From Spongilla lacustris (lineage: Eukaryota > Porifera > Demospongiae > Spongillida > Spongillidae): a DNA stretch of 64,000 bases. How positions within the stretch are numbered: position 1 is the stretch's first letter; each line of letters starts with the position of its first letter. Positions 11,020 to 21,593 of the stretch are shown here, piece after piece. The notes beneath the pieces were generated by a model. The model worked only from the letters and a program-made list of their open reading frames with translations, was not told the DNA's origin and made no database searches. The stretch spans positions 4,515,327 through 4,579,326 of the forward strand of contig OX442426.1 in the NCBI GenBank assembly GCA_949361645.1. The letters run 5' to 3'. A program made the position numbers and the translations under genes.

Positions 11020-12545
11020 AGGAACTGTGGAACACTGTGACTCAAGTAACGGTAACGCCCACTTCTGGTCACGCCATTCTCAGGGGGTAGTCACACCACA
11101 TAGATCCGTCCAAATTGGTGTATCAAATATGAAGTGTACCTGAAATAGGTCAATATAAGTGGATTCTGCATGGAAGAGTATGGCTCACGTGACGGTAACG
11201 CCCACTTCCGGTCACGCCATCCCCAGGGGGTAGTCACACCACATACATCTGTCAAAGTTGGTGTATTAAATATGAAGTGTACCTGAAATAGGTCAATATA
11301 AGTGGATTCTGTGTAATAGAGTATGGCTCACGTGACGGTAACGCCCACTTCCGGTCACGCCATCCCCAGGGGGTAGTCACACCACATACATCTGTCAAAG
11401 TTGGTGTATTAAATATGAAGTGTACCTGAAATAGGTCAATATAAGTGGATTCTGTGTGGAAGAGTATGGCTCACGTGACGGTAACGCCCACTTCCGGTCA
11501 CGCCATCCCCAGGGGGTAGTCACACCACATACATCTGTCAAAGTTGGTATATTAAATATGAAGTGTATTTGAGATAGGTCAATATAAGTGGATTCTGTGT
11601 GGTAGAGTATGGCTCACGTGACGGTAACGCCCACTTCCGGTCACGCCATCCCCAGGGGGTAGTCACACCACATACATCTGTCCAAATTGGTGTATTAAAT
11701 ATGAAGCGTACCTGAAATAGGTCAATATAAGTGGATTCTGTGTGGTAGAGTATGGCTCACGTGACGGTAACGCCCACTTCCGGTCACGCCACCCCCAGGG
11801 GGTAGTCACACCACATACATCTGTCAAAGTTGGTGTATTAAATATGAAGTGTACTTGAGATAGGTCAATATAAGTGGATTCTGTGTGGTAGAGTATGGCT
11901 CACGTGACGGTAACGCCCACTTCCGGTCACGCCACCCCCAGGGGGTAGTCTCACCACATACATCTGTCAAAGTTGGTATATTAAAAATGAAGTGTACTTG
12001 AGATAGGTGGATTCTGTGTGGTAGAGTATGGCTCACGTGACGGTAACGCCCACTTCCGGTCACGCCACCCCCAGGGGGTAGTCACACCACATACATCTGT
12101 CAAAGTTGGTATATTAAAAATGAGGTGTACCTGGAATAGATCAATATAAGTGGATTCTGTGTGGTAGAGTATGGCTCACGTGACGGTAACGCCCACTTCC
12201 GGTCACGCCATCCCCAGGGGGTAGTCACACCACATACATCTGTCAAAGTTGGTGTATTAAATATGAAGTGTACTTGAGATAGGTCAATATAAGTGGATTC
12301 TGTGTGGTAGAGTATGGCTCACGTGACGGTAACGCCCACTTCCGGTCACGCTATCCTCAGGGGGTAGTCACACCACATACATCTGTCCAAATTGGTGTAT
12401 CAAATATGAAGTGTACCTGAGATAGGTAATATAAGTGGATTCTGTGTGGAAGAGTATGGCTCACATGACGGTAACACCCACCTCCGGTCACGGTATTCTC
12501 AGGGGGTAGTCACTCCATATAGACCTGAAATATCAGATAGGTCAA
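11020..12545. repeat. minisatellite, 143-bp unit, about 11 copies
   Basis: The landmark GACGGTAACGCCCACTTCCG recurs at 11191, 11334, 11477, 11620, 11763, 11906, 12039, 12182 and 12325. Diverged forms lie near 11048 and 12467. Spacing is 143 bp except for one 133-bp unit with a 10-bp deletion (11906 to 12039). Most units are very alike, and the outer ones are the most diverged. Confidence 0.95.
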
Positions 12546-12685
12546 TACAATGAGAACAACTTTGTTTTCAAGACTATGCAAGGGATTGTGGGTGGCCTCT
12601 GAACAACCTTATTCAGTATTTTTATCGTGAACTACTTGTTGCACTGCCTAATATGCTGTCTTTATGAAAACTCTGTTATGTAGAG

Positions 12686-12895
12686 GTGGAGTGCCTAGGG
12701 ATTGTGGGTGTGGACATTTGTGGAGTGCCATGGGATTTTCACTTGTGGGTGTGCATGTACATGTGTGGGTTGTGGGTGTGTGTACATGTACATGTGTGTA
12801 GTGCCGTAGGATTGTGGGTGTTGTACATGTGTGTGATTGTGGGTGTGTACATGTGTGTGATTGTGGGTGTGTACGTGAGTGGAGTGCCTAGGCTT
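12686..12895. repeat. GTGGGTGTG/TACATGTGTG low-complexity tract
   Basis: Irregular tandem repetition of TTGTGGGTGTGTACATGTGTG-like words. The frames open through it on both strands are low-complexity products, not genes. Confidence 0.8.
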
Positions 12896-13307
12896 CCACT
12901 GCAACCATCGAGCGGGTACGCTTACGCTCAGCTGTGCTAATTTAGAGTGCGTAATTATAAGATGACGACATACCTTCAAGTGCCGTTTAATACTTTGGTG
13001 AAATTTGCAAAGTAAGAAGACGTTTAGATAAATTCGGCGCAGTGTTGACAGAAGGCTGGCGTAGTTTTCCATTCATCGAGATTTGCAAATGCAAAGTGAG
13101 GACTCTTTCTGGTATTACTTTCGTACCGATTATATGGAATTTTATTACACGTATATTGTACGGCTATCTCACGTACGTTGACTATACGCAATCATTTACA
13201 TTACGGAACTTACGAATGCCCAAAACCACACGTTTCGTCTGTAACACGCTAGCAACATGAAATACAGGATTTGCGACGATACGTATTCAGCCCACCGAAG
13301 CGCTGTG

Positions 13308-13502
13308 GGTGGTGCAAAAAGCAAGGAAACAAGGTACAGTATGTTAAAGTGAGGTTTGATAGGATCCTACAACTCACAGTCCTTAATTTGCAAACGAAGA
13401 AGCCTATTTGCAAATGTAGGACTGTTGTATATATATATAGTTGTAGAATCCTACCAAACCTCATTTTAACATACTGTACCTTGTTTAAGAGCTTCTTGCA
13501 CT
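13308..13502. repeat. inverted repeat, small fold-back/MITE-like element
   Basis: The left arm, about 13308-13395, contains ACAAGGTACAGTATGTTAAA and GAGGTTTG. The right arm, about 13408-13502, is its near-complement with TTTAACATACTGTACCTTGT. Short frames on both strands here are mirror products of the two arms. Confidence 0.85.
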
Positions 13503-14344
13503 ACCAATCCTACATCCCACCAATCACTTTCTCGATAGAGAAGTTTTTGATTTACTTGTTCCCCTAATTTTTTTTCTCTGCCAGGAGTGTTCAGTCAATA
13601 AGTCAATATATATGGCTTATAGTGTATTCGTTGCAATGCATACTAGTAGCCGAGTAGTAGGACGCTTAGATTCCTCTTATCAGTATCGGGTATTAAATCT
13701 GAGTATATAGGCCTCTTTTTAATTTAATTGATAGTTCTTCGGATATCTTAAACTCAGAGTTCTCCTTGTTAACGAGCCGTTTTCTTTGGCTTGGTCACCT
13801 TTCCTGAATTAGAACCGAGAACCGCCTGTTGTAAACGTGTCTGCAGCTGCGTACGTTTGTGCGTAGCCTGGCAACAGTAAATTAAGACGTCATAATGTAT
13901 AGTGCTAGGCAGCCGAGAATTTTCACCGATAATGAATAGCACCTGCTTGTGTCATTTCACGGCATTTCATCACCAGCTAACAACTGAAGGTCGTATTTGT
14001 ATGAAAGGGCACGTTTTGAAATAACTTGAAGCTAATCTCGTCTTCTTACGACGTTCCTGTCGCGAGTTATACATGATGAACGGAAGACGGAGGAGAACAA
14101 AATTAAATGGCGGAATTTAGGTACCGACTTGTGTAGCGTGCCAGAGTGGCTCGCATGCAGGAATGGCCTAATAAGGCGCGCCTCTAGTGAGCCGTACGGC
14201 TAATTTATTTACGAAATCATGAATTTTTGTACCCGGGCGGATAAACTAACTATGAATATAATTTGTGCGAGCCCATTCTGGGACGGCCAGTTTTAATATG
14301 CTAGAGGCTTGAGCCATTCTGCATGATGCTCAAATATAGTAGCT

Positions 14345-16222
14345 GGCCGTGCCAGAGTGGCTTGAGCCATTCTGCAACTGGCTGGCCATGCCAGAGTGGC
14401 TCGAGCCATTCTGGCACTAACTGGCCGTGCCAGAATGGCTCGAGCCATTCTGGCGCTCAAATATAGTAACTGGCCGTGCCAGAATGGCTAGAGCCATTCT
14501 GGCGCTCAAATATAGTAACTGGCCGTGCCAGAATGGCTAGAGCCATTCTGGCGCTCAAATATAGTAACTGGCCGTGCCAGAATGGCTCAAGCCATTCTGG
14601 CACGGCCTGTTACTACACCTGAGTGCCAGAATGGCTCGAGCCATTCTGGCACGACCAGTTGCAGTAATTGAGTGCCAGAATGGCTCGAGTCATTCTAGCA
14701 CAACCAGTTGAATTATCTCAGTGCCAGACGGGCTCGAGTCATGCATTCTGGCATGGTCATGATCAGTTGCATTCATTGAGTGCCAGAATGGCATGAGCGA
14801 TTCTGGCACGGCCAGTTGCAGTAATTGCGTGCCAGAATGGCTCGAGCCATTCTGGCACGCAAGTGTAGTAACTGACCGTGCCAGAATGGCTCGAACCATT
14901 CTGGCACGCAAGTGTATAGTAACTGACCGTGCCAGAATGGCTCGAGCCATTCTGGCACACAAGTGTATAGTAACTGACCGTGCCTAAATGGCTCGAGCCA
15001 TTCTGGCACGCAAGTGTAGTAACTGACCGTGACAGAATGGCTCGAGCCATTCTGGCACGCAAGTGTAGTAACTGACCGTGCCAGAATGGCTCGAGCCATA
15101 CCTGACCGTGCCAGAATGGCTCGAGCCATTCTGGCACTCAATGCAACTGGTCGTGCCAGAATGGCTCAAGCAATTCTGGCACTCATGGATCAATTAATGC
15201 AACTGGTCGGGCTAAAATGACTCGAGCCATTCTGGCACTCAAGTGTAGTAACTGGCCATGCCAGAATGGCTCGAGCCATTCTGGCACGACCATGCATTAA
15301 TTAATTGAGTGCCAGAATGGCTCGAACCATTTTAGCCCGACCAGTTGCATTAATTGAGTGTCAGAATTGCATGAGCCATTCTGGCACGACCAGTTGCATT
15401 GAGTGCCATGCAGAATGGCTAGAGCCATTCTGGCACGGTCAGTTACTACACTTGCGTGCCAGAATGGTTCGAGCCATTCTGGCACGGCCAGTTACTACAC
15501 TTGAGTGCCAGAATGGCTCGAGCCAATCTGGCACCCAAGTAATGCAACTGGCCGTGTCAGAATGGCTCATGCCATTCTGGCACTCAATGCAACTGGTCGT
15601 GCCAGAATGGCTCAAGCAATTCTGCATGGCACTCAATTAATGCAACTGGTCGGGCTAAAATGACTCGAGCCATTCTGGCACTCAAGTGTAGTAACTGGCA
15701 ATGCCAGAATGGCTCGAGCCATTTTGGCGCGACCAGTTGCATTAATTGAGTGCCAGAATGTAGTGACTGGCCGTGCCAGAATGGCTCGGGCCATTCTGGC
15801 ACGCAATTAATGCAACTGGCCGTGTCAGAATGGCTCGAGCCATTCTGGCATTTAGGAGTTACTACACTTGAGTGCCAGAATGGCTCGAGCAATTTTGGCA
15901 CTCAATTGATGCAACTGGTCGTGGCCGTGCCAGAATGGAACTGGTCGTGCCAGAATGGCTTGAGTTATAGGGCTCGAGCCATTCTGGCACTCAATTAATG
16001 CAACTGGCCGTGCCTGAAGGGTTCGAGCCATTCTGGCACGGCCAGTTACTACTGGCCGTCTATTCTGGCTCTCCAACTGTCAACCGTGCCGGAATGGCTC
16101 GAGCCATTCTGGTACTCAATTCATGCAACTGGTAGAATGACTCGAACCATTTTGGCACTCCATTAATGCAACTGTTCGTGCTGGAATGGCTCGACCCGTT
16201 CTGGCTCTCAAATGCAGTAACT
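14345..16222. repeat. left palindrome array
   Basis: More than 30 copies of a unit whose half-site is GTGCCAGAATGGCTC followed by its exact reverse complement, with CTCGAG at the centre. Spacers of about 15-25 bp of the types TCAATTAATGCAACTGGTC and GCAAGTGTAGTAACTGACC separate them. The many short frames through the array in every direction are repeat artefacts. Confidence 0.95.
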
Positions 16223-16238
16223 ATGTAAGTACGTATAG

Positions 16239-17100
16239 TCATAGATATTATACGGAAGGGATTGGAAACGGATCACGTGCTCAATACATTGCATTATCCT
16301 AGCTTCGGGCCGTCAGTGTAGTATTAATCAACACCTTCTTAGTGACCACGTTAAAGGAACTTTTTCGAAAAGCAAAGATATTTGTCTAGTTGGAGGCTTT
16401 CTTTGGTGTTATGCGACTTGCTTGAGAGGTATGGATATTAAGAAGTGCGTGTTTCTGACTGTAAATGTATTCAGACGCGAGTTTTTCATTAGACCCGCGT
16501 TCCGTGTTTTAGCGATGCCTTTGTGGGCGTACAGGTAACGATAGCTTAGTCGCATTGGCTATGTTTGTGCATAATCGAGGAGATCGTACTAAGGCAAATC
16601 GATCTCTGTGTGTTTTGTCTCTGATGCACTTCGTACACTAATAAAAAAGTCGCCGATAACCTTTTGGACATGTGTGTGGTTGTGGGCGTACAGAGCGTGC
16701 TGAGGCCTATTTCCCTATCATTTTATTCCTTTTTCTGGTTGTGTACTGATCATATAAACGACCTGGTGTGTGGACAACTGACTTCCACATTAAATACTCC
16801 TTTTTTTTCTCGTTGGAACTCAGGTGTGAATGGGAGGTCACCGTCGATTCAGGATTGTGACTCTCAAGTACGAAGAATAACGAATGGAAAACTTGATGTA
16901 CAGCGTCCAATAGGATAGTCTATCCGTCTAGATATAGGAAAGTGCATGTGTTCAACTCTTTGTTTAAGTAAGTTATACCAACAACAGTTACAGCATCGCA
17001 ATCCATTCATTCCGCCATTTTAGTTCCTACTACACTGATGGAACCTGTTAATTGGTGTTGAAACGTCCCGTTTCCAATCCCTTCCGTATAATATCTATGG
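16239..17100. mobile_element. non-autonomous DNA element with 32-bp terminal inverted repeats
   Basis: The left end is at 16239-16270 (TCATAGATATTATACGG...) and the right end at 17069-17100. The two match in inverted orientation at 31 of 32 positions. TATAG flanks both sides (16234-16238 and 17101-17105). It sits inside the palindrome-array region and has no counterpart in the right arm, so it probably inserted after the arms existed. No transposase frame was recognised in its 862 bp. Confidence 0.8.
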
Positions 17101-17218
17101 TATAGTAATGCATATAGAATTCATATTAATGCGTGAATACAATTTATTAGCGCGCGCTACAATAACATCAGAGGCGCGCCTAATTGAGCCATTCCTGCAC
17201 GCGAGCCACTCTGGCACG

Positions 17219-18509
17219 CTACATGCATTGACAGCTCACTGCGGTCGCATTGGGTCTATACTCTATTGTCACTAGGTTTTCTCGAACAACTGTGTACGAC
17301 AAGGCCGCATAGCTTTTCGGTACACAGCATGGAGGTGGGGTACTCTTCGGATTTTGGTTGTGAAGAAAGTATTTGTACCTAGCATATTTAGTTGTGTACA
17401 AGGTTCTGTGTGCACTTGGAAGTGGACAGGTGCCACGACAAACGCTGAATTCCACACTCTGCTCCAGGGTATCTTCGCCGACAGCAGCTGGATCTATCTA
17501 TAAAGTTAATTCATATAGTGGATGACACTGCTAGCTGCACACGTACAATGTATATACCTGTATTGAGTGTAGCCCACACGTCTCGTCCGTCGAATAAAGC
17601 TGCTCCTGCTGGGAAGTTCTTTTTGAAATGCCATTCGAATTCATTTTCATCAACTCCGATTCGGTCATGTTTTCACGAGAAGCGCTAACGAATGCCACAA
17701 GAAATGGTGGCTTTTGATCGTAAGGGTTGAAGGTGCTTGACATAGCCTCTGTGTTACATGCTCCATCGGCGAGGATTAGGAGCGATTGCTCTTGATGGTT
17801 CGAATCATTTACCCATTGCTCGTACAGGTCAGTTACGTTAGCTATAGGGAAGACTATCCACCCAGCTCTTGCCAAATCATTCTCTTCAAGAGATGCAGTA
17901 GCCACCACCGACGACGCAGCTCCGTCCAGCACTCTGTACAGCTGCATCCGGACCGCAGATGTGTCACATCCTTCATTCTTGAGCTGGAAGAGAACGTCTT
18001 CGGAAATAGCATTTTTGAAGACGTGAATGTGTGCTGTAATGATCGAGTTCTGATTAGCATTGGAAAGGATCAGCGATGTTGTATTGAAGCGAATTTCGTT
18101 CCTGTCGATGGATGCATTGCGGTTTTCATCTGCAATTGAGGCAATAATACACGCAACTATAACGATGAAGTACATATTGTACACATGTTTTATACTGACC
18201 ATATGCATGATGCATGCACTGATGTGTACCTTTTCCAATTAGGATCTGTACTTGATTGGCATCTACACCATAGCATTGTTCTGGTGTCTTCTGCTTTGCA
18301 CACAGGTTCAGTTCCCTTGCATACTCAAGAGCTGATGATCCTTTCACTTCAACAGACACATCTTCCATTTCTCTAGCCAAAGCTGGCAGAGGTTGTACTT
18401 CTTTACAGGCTGCAAAAAGGACCATCATTATCCAGATGAACTGATTCATTGCGAGGTGTAATGAGACCAGAAAGGGATACAGGCAGCACCAGATTAGACT
18501 GGCTAACAT
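17219..18509 (-). CDS. TGF-beta superfamily ligand, three exons
   Basis: Minus-strand exons are 18449 (or 18509) to 18230, 18129-17558 and 17497-17219. The splice phases agree (1, then 0) and the total is 357 codons from the ATG at 18449. The protein has an N-terminal hydrophobic signal (QFIWIMMVLFAAC). Its prodomain shows the TGF-beta propeptide pattern: VRMQLYRVL, AGWIVFPI and PPFLVAFVSAS. A Lys-Arg pair (ISKRTS) could be the cleavage point. The mature domain has the seven-Cys knot: TCGLHSI, VCRGTC, PPPCCVPKSY and SCQCM at the end. The product should be a secreted disulfide-linked dimer that signals through serine/threonine kinase receptors. Its TAG stop lies in the end sequence of a palindrome element, and the right array begins about 30-90 bp upstream of the start. 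Family membership is firm; subfamily is unassigned. Confidence 0.9.
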
Positions 18510-18539
18510 TCATAAAAAGGAAGTATATATACATGCATG

Positions 18540-19845
18540 TCAGTTGCATTAATTGAGTGCCAGAATGGCTTGAGCCATTTAGGCACGACCAGTTGCATTA
18601 ATTGAGTGCCAGAATGGCTTGAGCCATTTAGGCACGACCAGTTGCATTAATTGAGTGCCAGAATGGCTTGAGCCATTTAGGCACGACCAGTTGCCGGCAT
18701 TAATTGAGTGCCATGCAGAATTGCTCGAGCCATTCTGGCATGGCCAGTTCCATTACTTGGATGCCAGAATGGCTTGAGCCATTCTGGCACGGCCAGTTGC
18801 ATTAATTGCGTGCCAGAATGGCCCGAGCCATTCTGGCACGGCCAGTCACTACATGTGTACACTCAGAATGGCTCGAGCCATTCTGGCACTCAATTAATGC
18901 AACTGGTCGCGCCAAAATGGCTCGAGCCATTCTGGCATTGCCAGTTACTACACTCGAGTGCCAGAATGGCTCGAGTCATTTTAGCCCGACCAGTTGCATT
19001 AATTGAGTGCCATGCAGAATTGCTTGAGCCATTCTGGCACGACCAGTTGCATTGAGTGCCAGAATGGCATGAGCCATTCTGGCACGGCCAGTTGCATTAC
19101 TTGGGTGCCAGATTGGCTCGAGCCATTCTGGCACTCAAGTGTAGTAACTGGCCGTGCCAGAATGGCTCGAACCATTCTGGCACGCGTAACTGACCGTGCC
19201 AGAATGGCTCGAGCCATTCTGGCACTCAACGCAACTGGTCGTGCTAGAATGACTCGAGCCATTCTGGCACTCAATTACTGCAACTGGTCGTGCCAGAATG
19301 GCTCGAGCCATTCTGGCACTCAGGTGTAGTAACAGGCCGTGCCAGAATGGCTTGAGCCATTCTGGCACGGCCAGTTACTATATTTGAGCGCCAGAATGGC
19401 TCTAGCCATTCTGGCACGGCCAGTTACTATATTTGAGCGCCAGAATGGCTCTAGCCATTCTGGCACGGCCAGTTACTTTATTTGAGCGCCAGAATGGCTC
19501 GAGCCATTTTGGCACTCAGGTGTAGTAACTGGCCGTGCCAGAATGGCTTGAGCCATTCTGGCACGGCCAGTTACTATATTTGAGCGCCAGAATGGCTCTA
19601 GCCATTCTGGCACGGCCAGTTACTATATTTGAGCGCCAGAATGGCTCTAGCCATTCTGGCACGGCCAGTTACTATATTTGAGCGCCAGAATGGCTCGAGC
19701 CATTCTGGCACGGCCAGATAGTGCCAGAATGGCTCGAGCCACTCTGGCACGGCCGGCCAGTTGCAGAATGGCTCGAGCCACTCTGGCACGGCCAGCCAGT
19801 TGCAGAATGGCTCGAGCCACTCTGGCACGGCCAGCTACTATATTT
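18540..19845. repeat. right palindrome array
   Basis: The same 30-bp palindrome family as on the left, in mirrored order, with spacers such as GGCCAGTTACTATATTTGAGC. The three leftmost units are near-identical (GTGCCAGAATGGCTTGAGCC, repeated at 18556, 18607 and 18656). The promoter of the TGF-beta gene, read leftward from about 18510, must lie in or beside this array. Confidence 0.95.
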
Positions 19846-20044
19846 GAGCATCATGCAGCATGGCTCAAGCCTCTAGCATATTATAACTGGCCGTGCCAGA
19901 ATTGGCTCGCACAAATTATATTCATAGTTAGTTAATCCGCCCGGGTACAAAAATTCATGATTTCTTAATTAATTAGCCGTACGGCTCACTAGAGGCGCGC
20001 CTTATTAGGCCATTCCTGCATGCGAGCCACTCTGGCACGCTACA

Positions 20045-20255
20045 TCATCTAACAGGCTAAAACACGGCCAACTAACGGGCCAACTATGAACAGGCCAACA
20101 CGCGGCCATCTAACAGGCCAACATACGGCCCTTTAACCATGCAGCCAACGCACGGCCACTTACGGGACCTACCCACCCGGCCAGTAAAAGCTAGTATGCA
20201 GGCTAATGCGCAGCTACCTAACAGCAACAGCATGCAGGCCAACATACGGCCGACC
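20045..20255. repeat. degenerate AACAGGCCAACACGCGGCC repeats
   Basis: About eight imperfect copies of a 20-25-bp word (AACAGGCCAAC.TACGGCC) follow the right end of the giant inverted repeat. Confidence 0.65.
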
Positions 20256-20256
20256 C

Positions 20257-21003
20257 CTAAATAACGGCACGCGATCGAATTTTGTCCCTTTTTTTTTTTT
20301 TTTTTTTTGACATTGTATTTTTAAATTCATATTCAAACATACCATCATTTTGCTTACACGGCTTCGAGCAATATCGCCTCAAATGGCCAAACTCCCCGCA
20401 GACGAAACAAGGGCCTATCTTCGCTGGCACTGGAACAGCTGCGCCGAACCTGCGCACCGGTGGGACAGCATCCCCTGCGGCGGCGGGCAACAGTGGAGCC
20501 GCGATGGCTGCTGGCAGCTTAGGTTTCTTTCTTGCTGCCTTCTTCTCTGCCTCCTTTTCAGCCCTCGCAAGCTTCTTCTCATCGTCCGAGTCCAGAGCGA
20601 GTTCATCGTTTTCGTATTCTGCGATCATATTCCATCCATGGTCCGATCTGTCGATCTGTCTGCAGTTTTAATGATCCTCATCCGGCGAGTAAGGAGAGCT
20701 TCCGCCTCCTTCAGTTCCTTAATTAGCCGCCGCTTCTGCCTTCGGTCCGTCCACCTTCTCCAGCTGCCAGGATGCCTCCCTGACATGCTCTACAACTTCC
20801 TCCACGAAACTGTATTGCGCGGCATTGCCAGTACGTCGAAAGGCGTAGGGTCGATCTTGCCTGGACCTTTTCGCAGTCAACCGCACGAGCTCGTCTTGCT
20901 GAACAGCAACTTCTTCTTTAAATTCTCTTAGCCCTGTCATAAACTCGGACATCTGTGTGAGGATAGCTTTCGCCTGGGCCTGACTGGTTTCGTCCGACGA
21001 CAT
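20257..21003 (-). pseudogene. gag-like zinc-knuckle protein of a retroelement, frameshifted
   Basis: It starts at an ATG at 21003 and reads ILTQMSEFMTGLREFKEEVA, a helical N-terminal region, then stops near 20719. Coding continues in a second frame (KELKEAEALLTRRMRIIKTA) and then a third (DHGWNMIAEYENDELALDS). The second break is explained by an 8-bp tandem duplication of GACAGATC near 20660. A CX2CX4HX4C knuckle (CFVCGEFGHLRRYC) lies near the C terminus. A Lys run is encoded by the T homopolymer at 20287-20308. Similar proteins accompany DIRS-like or other retroelements in basal animals (from memory, tentative). No polymerase lies alongside. Confidence 0.65.
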
Positions 21004-21359
21004 CTCGAATTCTTCTTGTTCGGACGGGAACAGCAGCAGTGCACACGTACAGACGCCTAGATTGACTAACTACCAACACCAGACACACTATATATCTATC
21101 TACACGTGGCCCAATATGCGTACGCATCTCAACACCACTCAACAGCTATGCACATGGTCGAGTTATGCATACACGCCTTCAACACCAATCAACAGCATAT
21201 AGATTGCATACCTCATGCCCCCCAACCAACACATTGGCTCGATACACTTAGCTAAATTCATATAGGAGCGTATTTTCTGTCTAATTCGTACCTCAAACGA
21301 CAGAAAAGTGTATATGCGCCTAATGCGCGCTTGTCAACCTATTATTATTATTTTTATTT

Positions 21360-21562
21360 TGTTGTTGTAAAGTGCAGCGGGGGCCGGCCATGGCCGCTGC
21401 TGCGTTCCCAGCTCCTACGCCACTGCCCCTATGCACATGCAGGCAAGATTTCGAAGGAACGAATAAAACGTTCGCGTTATTAAATAAAATTTCCGGTATT
21501 AGAGTAAATTTCGTATCTAGATCTGAGCTAATAAATGACTGAAACTTTTAAGAAATTGCCGC

Positions 21563-21593
<31 letters not shown>

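Larger units (their letters stand above)
14132..20044. mobile_element. giant inverted-repeat element made of palindrome arrays
   Basis: The outer ends (14132 rightward and 20044 leftward) both begin TGTAGCGTGCCAGAGTGG. They match as inverted copies for more than 200 bp with only a few differences, then pass into arrays of a 30-bp palindrome. The order of diverged units is mirrored between the arms. Inside lie a nested 862-bp element (16239-17100), a more diverged third copy of the end sequence (17168-17223, leftward) and a complete TGF-beta ligand gene. No target-site duplication is visible at the outer ends. It may be one fold-back element that took in a gene, or two elements that inserted in opposite orientation on either side of it. 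Confidence 0.7.

Noticed and set aside
13249..13567. Frames on both strands around 13.4 kb
   Set aside because: They are mirror products of an inverted repeat, with no family resemblance.
14690..16242. Frames encoding ARMARAILAR and PEWLEPFWH repeats
   Set aside because: They are translations of the palindrome array in several frames and both strands.
14345..19845. Regular repeat-spacer pattern that resembles a CRISPR array
   Set aside because: The genome is eukaryotic, the spacers are near-copies of each other, no cas gene is present and the unit is a full palindrome.
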